Positions 1 to 3,659 of a stretch of 12,827 bases of DNA are shown one piece after another (position 1 is the stretch's first letter; each line of letters opens with the position of its first letter). Source of the stretch: Candidatus Woesearchaeota archaeon CG10_big_fil_rev_8_21_14_0_10_32_9 (lineage in GTDB: Archaea > Nanobdellota > Nanobdellia > Woesearchaeales > 21-14-0-10-32-9); NCBI GenBank assembly GCA_002762915.1, contig PCYF01000034.1, positions 1 through 12,827 on the forward strand, given 5' to 3'. Both the position numbers and the translations under genes were made by a program. The notes beneath the pieces were generated by a model that did no database searches, was not told the origin of the DNA, and saw nothing but the letters and a program-made list of their open reading frames with translations.

Positions 1-117
1 ACCATATGTGCTTTTAGTGTTTTGTTTGGTGGTTGGTTCTTGATCCTGTGCAAATAATGTGGTTGTGCCAACTAATAGTCCTAGTGCCGTAATTGTTGCA
101 AATATTGTTTTATTCAT
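1..117 (-). CDS. Exported protein, N-terminal fragment (runs off left edge)
   Basis: This is the first 39 codons of a gene that continues beyond the left edge. It starts at an ATG at 117-115. The translation opens with a short basic start (MNK), a hydrophobic core (IFATITALGLLVG) and a small-residue stretch ending LFA, followed by the polar segment QDQEPTTKQNTK. That is a classic Sec signal peptide with likely cleavage after LFA (about residue 23). The mature part visible is Thr/Gln/Lys-rich, as in a flexible surface linker. A GAGG motif lies upstream on the minus strand around 125-132, and a TATA-like element around 155-162 is suitably placed for a transcript with a leader of about 15 nt. 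The function cannot be told from this fragment. It is divergent from the S8e gene. Confidence 0.75.
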   Translation of the reverse strand, partial: MNKTIFATITALGLLVGTTTLFAQDQEPTTKQNTKSTYG

Positions 118-152
118 TGGTTCATCCTCTATTTAGAAGTATAAACATTAGA

Positions 153-164
153 AGTATTTAAAGT
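153..164 (-). promoter_or_regulatory. TATA box for the left-edge exported gene
   Basis: Read on the minus strand, the element is CTTTAAATAC. It lies about 40 nt before the ATG at 117, which predicts a transcript start near 130 and a short leader holding the GAGG ribosome site. Confidence 0.5.
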
Positions 165-238
165 TTATTATTTTTCATCATTGTACAGTGATTACATTCT
201 TTATTTTTGTAATTAAACTAAAAAATCTGAGGGCAAAA

Positions 239-250
239 GATTTATAAACA
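239..250 (+). promoter_or_regulatory. TATA box of the S8e-LSm-L37e cluster
   Basis: GATTTATAAAC-like element preceded by a purine-rich stretch (GGGCAAAAG) that could serve as the BRE. Its centre is about 26 nt before the ATG at 271, so transcription should begin at or next to the start codon, giving a leaderless S8e mRNA. Confidence 0.65.
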
Positions 251-270
251 GTTCATCTTTCCTCAGAACC

Positions 271-648
271 ATGGTAGTAGTTCAAGATAGATCATTAAGA
301 AAGCCAAGTGGCGCAAGAAATACGAGCACAAGAACAAAGAGACAACATATGGTAGGAAGCAAAGCTTCACTAACAGGGGTTTCTAATGCACGAGTTAGAG
401 TTAGCAGAGCAAGAAGCGGAATAGTAAAACAAGGACTTCTCTCAGCGAATACTGCTAATGTTTACGATCCAAAAACTAAAAAACATATGAAAGCTAAAAT
501 ATTAAATGTTAAAGAAAGTAGTTCCAATCGAAACTATGTTAGACGAAACATAATGACCAAAGGAACTATAATCGAAACAGAAAAAGGACTGGCAGTTGTA
601 ACAAACAGACCAGGACAAGAGAAAGTAATAAACGCAGCATTAAAATAA
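271..648 (+). CDS. rps8e: 30S ribosomal protein S8e
   Basis: Small-subunit ribosomal protein found in archaea and eukaryotes. The 125-residue product begins with the family signature QDRSLRKPSGAR, continues with a basic stretch TKRQHMVGSKAS, and carries the C-terminal S8e features NVKESSSNRNYVRRNIMTKGTIIET and TNRPGQEKVINAAL. The length is usual for an archaeal S8e. The ATG at 271 is chosen because the TATA box at 239-250 places the transcript start there and no SD motif is present. It is the first gene of a cluster with LSm and L37e. An eight-T run at 650-657, right after the stop, could allow partial termination before the LSm gene. Confidence 0.95.
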   Translation: MVVVQDRSLRKPSGARNTSTRTKRQHMVGSKASLTGVSNARVRVSRARSGIVKQGLLSANTANVYDPKTKKHMKAKILNVKESSSNRNYVRRNIMTKGTIIETEKGLAVVTNRPGQEKVINAALK

Positions 649-671
649 ATTTTTTTTGAGGGGTAATTAAA

Positions 672-899
672 ATGGAAAGTATGGCAAGACCTTTAGATGC
701 ATTGAATAAAGCAAGAAGCAAAAGAGTATTAGTAGAACTAAAAAATGGAAGACAATACGTAGGAAATTTAATATCTTTTGACATTCATATAAACACAGTT
801 CTAGAAAATGCAGAAGAAAGAATCGATGGAGAACTGAAAAAACAATTAGGAACAGTTTTCATAAGAGGAGATACAATAACAATAATTTCACCACAATAA
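672..899 (+). CDS. Sm-like (LSm) archaeal protein
   Basis: RNA-binding Sm-fold protein of 75 residues, expected to form a homo-heptameric ring that binds U-rich RNA. The Sm1 motif is seen in residues 5-49, including KNGRQYVGNLISFD and HINTVLENAEE; the Sm2 motif is at residues 59-74 (LGTVFIRGDTITIISP), with the typical RGD. The start at 672 is supported by an SD site GAGGGG at 658-663, eight nt upstream; a second in-frame ATG nine nt later (MARPLDAL) matches the usual LSm N-terminus and is possible. The LSm-L37e pairing is a recurrent archaeal arrangement, so co-transcription is expected. Confidence 0.93.
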   Translation: MESMARPLDALNKARSKRVLVELKNGRQYVGNLISFDIHINTVLENAEERIDGELKKQLGTVFIRGDTITIISPQ

Positions 900-937
900 A
901 TCAAAAAGTGGAGAATACGTTTTTGTGAGGATAGAAT

Positions 938-1102
938 ATGTCAAAGGGAACACCCTCAATGGGGAAAAGATCGGGGAAAAAATCACACATACAATGCAGA
1001 AGATGTGGGGAAAAATCATATCATATTACTAAAAAGATTTGCTCAAGTTGTGGCTTCGGAAAAAGCGCAAAAAAAAGAAGTTATTCTTGGCAAAAGAAAT
1101 AA
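938..1102 (+). CDS. rpl37e: 50S ribosomal protein L37e
   Basis: Small zinc-ribbon protein of the large ribosomal subunit, 54 residues. The translation starts MSKGTPSMGKRSGKKSHIQC and contains the L37e zinc finger: Cys20 and Cys23 (CRRCG), then Cys35 and Cys38 (CSSCGFG), followed by the basic tail KSAKKRSYSWQKK. These are the family hallmarks. The start at 938 is fixed by an SD-like GTGAGG at 925-930, seven nt upstream. It follows LSm by 38 nt and probably shares its transcript. Confidence 0.93.
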   Translation: MSKGTPSMGKRSGKKSHIQCRRCGEKSYHITKKICSSCGFGKSAKKRSYSWQKK

Positions 1103-1262
1103 TCTTTTCTTAGTGAATTATAGTATTTTTTCTTCAAGTTGAACATTGCGAATGATTTCTTTGAGAGTAGTTGTTATAGTTAGTTACAAGAATTTGTTTT
1201 TCTGATTGTGTATTTATTCATTAATAAAAAAATATTTAAAACACAGGAGTGCAGTAAAGTAG
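1103..1262. other. Intergenic gap after the L37e cluster
   Basis: This 160-nt AT-rich gap contains no open frame of note. The segment after the L37e stop is T-rich (TCTTTTCTTAG, then TTTTTTCTTC around 1127-1136) and may end the ribosomal transcript. A TATA-like ATATTTAAAA lies at 1232-1241, just before the next gene. Confidence 0.5.
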
Positions 1263-2120
1263 ATGGTTCTAACAAAAAGCAAAGAAAAGATGCTGTTCGA
1301 AGGGTTTTCAATCTTTATGCTTATAGTATTATTTTTCATATTGGTAACAACGGCAGTTAATACGTCTGCTCCATTTTACATGGTTTTATTTGGATTTGCT
1401 CCAACTCTACTTACTATAATTATCGGGTTATTAATATATGAAGAAATAGTTTTATCAAGAACCATAATTTGGTTAACACCATTTGTTCTAGCAGCGTTGT
1501 TTTTAATATTTGCAAACGGAGATAGAATACTTAGAGAAAATTTAGATATAGCCAGTTTAGCTGCAATAAACATACTATTTTCGGCGATATACTTGGCAAT
1601 CTTTTTTGTTTTACTCACTCTTTTAGAAAAACCAGTTAAAGAAAAAATAATAAAAAAGACACAACAATTTGTGCAACAACCTATTATAAAATCTTCTCCA
1701 CTAACTATTAAAGAATACATTTCATCAATTGAGGATAAATCTAAAGCACTCAACTTTGTAATAGGAAGAGTATATAACAAATATCATGGTGGCTCAAAAG
1801 AATTAAGAGAAATAATTTCAATCAAACCTGATTGGTATAATGAATTTTCAGAATCGATGCAAAATGAAGAAAAACCAGATAAAAAAAGAATGTTACAAAT
1901 ATTAAGTAATTTTGAAAACAAATTAGATTTACTCGAGAAAACAGAAAAAGAAGTATTTGGAGACAAGTTTATTTTAAGTTTAAAAAATCTTGAAAGAAAC
2001 AAGTACGGAACAGAACAAATACTAAATGTTCTAATGAAAAATGATAAAGATCCTGTAGAATCTTATTACAAAGGTGCAAAAGAATTCTGTGCAAAGTTAA
2101 AAGAAGAGTTACAAAAATGA
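1263..2120 (+). CDS. Four-helix membrane protein of unknown function
   Basis: I do not recognise this 285-residue protein. It has four hydrophobic segments at about residues 11-31, 37-58, 67-84 and 96-121, followed by a hydrophilic, Lys/Glu-rich domain from about 122 to the end. The basic KPVKEKIIKK after helix four suggests the C-terminal domain is cytoplasmic. That domain looks helical, with a coiled-coil-like stretch around 205-235. The start at 1263 is the first ATG after an in-frame TAG (1260-1262). A TATA-like element at 1232-1241 predicts a very short or absent leader, although AGGAGT at 1245-1250 could be a distant SD. The stop overlaps the next gene's start (ATGA), so the two are translationally coupled. 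Confidence 0.85.
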   Translation: MVLTKSKEKMLFEGFSIFMLIVLFFILVTTAVNTSAPFYMVLFGFAPTLLTIIIGLLIYEEIVLSRTIIWLTPFVLAALFLIFANGDRILRENLDIASLAAINILFSAIYLAIFFVLLTLLEKPVKEKIIKKTQQFVQQPIIKSSPLTIKEYISSIEDKSKALNFVIGRVYNKYHGGSKELREIISIKPDWYNEFSESMQNEEKPDKKRMLQILSNFENKLDLLEKTEKEVFGDKFILSLKNLERNKYGTEQILNVLMKNDKDPVESYYKGAKEFCAKLKEELQK

Positions 2121-2524
2121 ACAAACAAATCTTTTTACTTGGATTTCTTATGATTTTAGTGGCTTTGTTGTCCGCATGTTCAACTACATATGTTTGCTAC
2201 GATGGCACAACTCAAGGTTCAATTGAGAAATGTCCTACTGTTGCTGTTCCTAAAGTTGTTGAGAAGGATGCAGAAAAAGCAGCAGATAACTTCGGACAAG
2301 CATATGCTTTGGCAAAAAACGATAGATACACTAGAGTTAATACATATAGAAATGAATCAAACTGGAACATAAATGTGCTGTTTACTAACGTGAAAACTAA
2401 TAACGTGGCACAAGTGACTTTGCAAATTGATGGGGTAACAGAATCTGTTACATGTATATCTGGTTGTGAATATATTTTTCCTCTAAATTTAACTGAAACA
2501 AACGTAACTAATTCTACAGATTAA
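2117..2524 (+). CDS. Small lipoprotein, function unknown
   Basis: Predicted membrane-anchored lipoprotein of 135 residues. Residues 1-20 form a signal peptide (MNKQIFLLGFLMILVALLSA) and Cys21 sits in a lipobox-like LLSAC, the likely lipidated residue. Next comes a short YVCYDGTTQGSIEKCPT motif (Cys27, Cys39), a style I associate with exported DPANN proteins. The remainder (residues 80-135) looks beta-rich, with a second Cys pair (Cys113, Cys117) and several N-glycosylation sequons near the end. It overlaps the upstream membrane-protein gene by four nt, so the two products may act together at the membrane. Its stop codon directly abuts the stop of the convergent toxin gene. Confidence 0.85.
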   Translation: MNKQIFLLGFLMILVALLSACSTTYVCYDGTTQGSIEKCPTVAVPKVVEKDAEKAADNFGQAYALAKNDRYTRVNTYRNESNWNINVLFTNVKTNNVAQVTLQIDGVTESVTCISGCEYIFPLNLTETNVTNSTD

Positions 2525-2785
2525 TCATTTATATATTTCTTTTCTCAAACCAATTTTTGTCACGAAGATGTTTCTTTTTTCAATATCAGCAATTACTCTA
2601 TAATTTCCTACTCTTAATCTGAAATCTGATCTTTCCTCTAATCTTTTAAAATATCTAAAAGGATTTGTTTTAGAAAGAATTATTTTGTTAAAAATTCTAG
2701 ATTTAAGTTCTTTATTAAGCTTGTTCAAACATTTAATTGCATCTTCATCAAAAATAATTTCAAAGGCCAAGTCTTCTTCTTGCAT
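2525..2785 (-). CDS. RelE/ParE-family toxin
   Basis: Toxin of a type II toxin-antitoxin pair, 86 residues; RelE members cleave mRNA on the ribosome. The N-terminal helices carry the family pattern FDEDAIKCLNKLNKELKSRI. The core FRLRVGNYRVIADI (about residues 55-68) and the last strand VTKIGLRKEIY (75-85) match archaeal RelE proteins. Arg56, Arg58, Arg63 and Arg81 are candidates for RNA contact or catalysis. Many relatives have His before the final Arg (IGHRK); here it is Leu80, which might alter activity. The ATG at 2785 lies inside the antitoxin's 3' end, giving a 26-nt overlap typical of such operons; no other Met is available downstream. Confidence 0.87.
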   Translation of the reverse strand: MQEEDLAFEIIFDEDAIKCLNKLNKELKSRIFNKIILSKTNPFRYFKRLEERSDFRLRVGNYRVIADIEKRNIFVTKIGLRKEIYK

Positions 2786-2996
2786 TCTCTTCTGTTAAGT
2801 AAAGCCCTTTTTTTATTCGTTCACGAGCTTTCTGAATATCCTTTGCAGTTTGTTGTGAAATATCCGGTTGTTTCTCAGCGTTTTTAGCGATAAAAATCAA
2901 TTTTTGAATAACTTCCTCATAAGATTCATTCTTATACTCTCTAAATAGATCTAATTCTGTTTTTGTTGTGTCTCTTAACTTTACAGTTGTTATCAT
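2760..2996 (-). CDS. Ribbon-helix-helix antitoxin of the RelE-type pair
   Basis: Antitoxin of 78 residues encoded just upstream of the toxin. The N-terminal half, ITTVKLRDTTKTELDLF followed by NESYEEVIQKLI, resembles archaeal VapB/CopG-like ribbon-helix-helix DNA-binding domains. The C-terminal half, QKARERIKKGLYLTEENA then RRRLGL, resembles the RelB-type toxin-wrapping segment that commonly ends in LGL. As in related systems it should neutralise the toxin and repress its own promoter. The start at 2996 is supported by a TATA box at about 3020-3030 on the minus strand, which puts the transcript start near the ATG, and by repeats lying between the two. Confidence 0.85.
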   Translation of the reverse strand: MITTVKLRDTTKTELDLFREYKNESYEEVIQKLIFIAKNAEKQPDISQQTAKDIQKARERIKKGLYLTEENARRRLGL

Positions 2997-3030
2997 TATA
3001 CTTCAGTATACTTTGGTATCTTTTTATATT
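2997..3030 (-). promoter_or_regulatory. Toxin-antitoxin promoter with period-10 operator repeats
   Basis: On the minus strand a TATA box (ATATAAAAA, about 3021-3029) lies about 25-30 nt before the antitoxin ATG. Between them, read on the plus strand, TATACTT occurs at 2997-3003 and 3007-3013, and a weaker TATCTTT follows at 3017-3023, so the unit recurs every 10 bp, one helical turn. Ribbon-helix-helix repressors often bind such same-face repeats, so this is a likely autoregulatory operator. Confidence 0.5.
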
Positions 3031-3068
3031 TTTTGGAAATTTTATCAAAAAAAATTGCAAATAGTTAA

Positions 3069-3078
3069 TTATATAAAA
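3069..3078 (+). promoter_or_regulatory. Likely promoter of tRNA-Leu
   Basis: TTATATAAAA is a strong TATA box. It predicts a transcript start near 3100, leaving about 55 nt before the mature tRNA 5' end at 3157, a long leader for a tRNA. The leader contains a possible stem CAGCG (3110-3114) with CGCTG (3130-3134). Confidence 0.5.
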
Positions 3079-3156
3079 GAAACAACGTTCGCAAACAATG
3101 CTCAGAATGCAGCGAATTGGGGTTCAGAACGCTGATTATCTGTGTACTGGGTTCAT

Positions 3157-3297
3157 GCGGAGTTGCCGGAGTGGTCAAACGGGACAGGCTTAGGACAATT
3201 CCTAGGTGGCAAACAAGGTATGCTGAGCCTAAAAGGCGATGATTGTAAGATACCTGTTAGCTTAGTGCTTACGCAGGTTCGAACCCTGCACTCCGCA
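3157..3297 (+). tRNA. tRNA-Leu(UAG): tRNA-Leu (anticodon UAG) with a 57-nt BHB intron
   Basis: Leucine tRNA reading CUA and related codons. Acceptor GCGGAGT (3157-3163) pairs with ACTCCGC (3290-3296), with discriminator A3297 and no encoded CCA. D stem CCG (3166-3168) pairs with CGG (3180-3182). Anticodon stem ACAGG (3184-3188) pairs with CCTGT (3253-3257). The anticodon loop is CTTAGG plus A after splicing, so the anticodon is TAG at 3191-3193. The long variable arm (3258-3272) is the class II form expected for Leu. The T arm is GCAGG, TTCGAAC, CCTGC (3273-3289). Removing the intron 3195-3251 leaves an 84-nt tRNA. A T-rich stretch follows (TTCATTCTCTTTT). Confidence 0.96.
3195..3251 (+). other. 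Bulge-helix-bulge tRNA intron at position 37/38
   Basis: The intron sits one base 3' of the anticodon, the canonical archaeal site. A textbook splicing motif can be drawn: CTTA (3189-3192) pairs with TAAG (3246-3249) as the four-bp central helix; the two three-nt bulges are GGA (3193-3195) and ATA (3250-3252); the flanking helices are CAAT/ATTG (3196-3199, 3242-3245) and the anticodon stem. Cutting after the second base of each bulge gives precisely these ends. The tRNA splicing endonuclease should recognise it. An internal hairpin GCCT-AAA-AGGC is also present. Confidence 0.93.
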
Positions 3298-3368
3298 TTC
3301 ATTCTCTTTTGAATATATTATTGAGATGTTTAGCGTCATGAAGATGCTTTATTAAGATATGTTCTTTA

Positions 3369-3378
3369 ATTTATAAAA
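3369..3378 (+). promoter_or_regulatory. Orphan TATA box
   Basis: ATTTATAAAA has the form of the promoters seen before other genes in this window, but no coding frame begins 20-40 nt downstream. The predicted transcript start, near 3402, is the base of the hairpin at 3404-3435. The element is nearly palindromic and could also act on the minus strand. Confidence 0.4.
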
Positions 3379-3403
3379 ACAAAATGTAGTAATTGTGAAG
3401 TGA

Positions 3404-3435
3404 TAAATGGTTCAAATGCCTTAATTTGCCATTTA
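3404..3435 (+). ncRNA. Possible small RNA: bulged hairpin after an orphan promoter
   Basis: A 12-bp stem can be formed. TAAATGG (3404-3410) pairs with CCATTTA (3429-3435), and CAAAT (3413-3417) pairs with ATTTG (3424-3428). A two-nt TT bulge (3411-3412) interrupts the 5' side, and the loop is GCCTTA. The orphan TATA box at 3369-3378 would start transcription at its foot. No conserved sRNA family is recognised: the C and D boxes are missing, and the single bulge is not the pseudouridylation pocket of an H/ACA guide, although ACA does follow the stem. It could instead be a structured element upstream of the S-layer gene. Confidence 0.3.
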
Positions 3436-3487
3436 CAGCTTGTTTAGAGCGTAAAAGGGATGTGTGAGTGGGGGAGGGGCGCGAAAA

Positions 3488-3497
3488 CTTTATAAAT
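3488..3497 (+). promoter_or_regulatory. S-layer gene promoter (TATA box)
   Basis: CTTTATAAAT preceded by GCGAAAA, a good TATA plus BRE-like pair, just downstream of a G-rich tract (GGGGGAGGGGCGCG, about 3470-3483). It predicts a transcript start near 3515-3522, leaving a leader of about 140 nt before the ATG at 3660. That contrasts with the leaderless layout of most genes here. Confidence 0.6.
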
Positions 3498-3517
3498 CAA
3501 ACTAGATACTGGTAACC

Positions 3518-3659
3518 TACAAACATTAGACTATACATAGGTAGCTCTGTATGTGCGGGCTTAAATTAATTATCAACCGGAAGGGTGATTATTAGCGCAA
3601 TCTGTGCATAAAGAGCGAAAACGTAATAGTCACAGAGTAATAAACACGGAGGTGTTTGA
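3518..3659 (+). promoter_or_regulatory. Structured 5' leader of the S-layer mRNA
   Basis: The predicted untranslated leader can fold into several stems. AATTATCAACC (3568-3578) pairs with GGGTGATTATT (3583-3593) through a GGAA tetraloop, 11 positions with two mismatches. TCTGTG (3601-3606) pairs exactly with CACAGA (3631-3636). AAACAC (3642-3647) pairs exactly with GTGTTT (3652-3657), closing on GGAG. The last hairpin contains the ribosome site GGAGGTG at 3648-3654. A translational control, mRNA-stabilising or riboswitch-like role is inferred only. No known riboswitch class is recognised. Confidence 0.45.

Larger units (their letters stand above)
3298..3659. other. 362-nt non-coding region between tRNA-Leu and the S-layer gene
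   Basis: I find no convincing coding frame on either strand. In order it holds the T-rich tRNA 3' flank, the orphan TATA box (3369-3378), a bulged hairpin (3404-3435), a G-rich tract (3457-3482), the S-layer TATA box (3488-3497) and the roughly 140-nt S-layer leader with several possible stems. Confidence 0.7.

Noticed and set aside
2190..2372. 60-codon frame overlapping the lipoprotein gene
   Set aside because: It is in another frame of a gene with a clear lipobox and operon overlap; the product has no recognisable features.
3222..3245. CTGA and GATGA around a GCC/GGC hairpin in the tRNA intron, suggesting a circular box C/D guide RNA
   Set aside because: The GCC/GGC stem would sit directly against both boxes, leaving no three-nt bulge for a kink-turn, and box C deviates from RUGAUGA. 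The match is too weak to call.
3260..3338. Minus-strand frame starting MTLNISIIYSKENE and running into the tRNA
   Set aside because: It is only about 25 codons and its second half is antisense to conserved tRNA arms, so it is almost certainly chance.
3411..3432. TTCAAAT with nearby CCA, resembling a tRNA T-arm remnant
   Set aside because: No acceptor, D or anticodon arm can be assembled around it, and the bases are better explained by the hairpin at 3404-3435.
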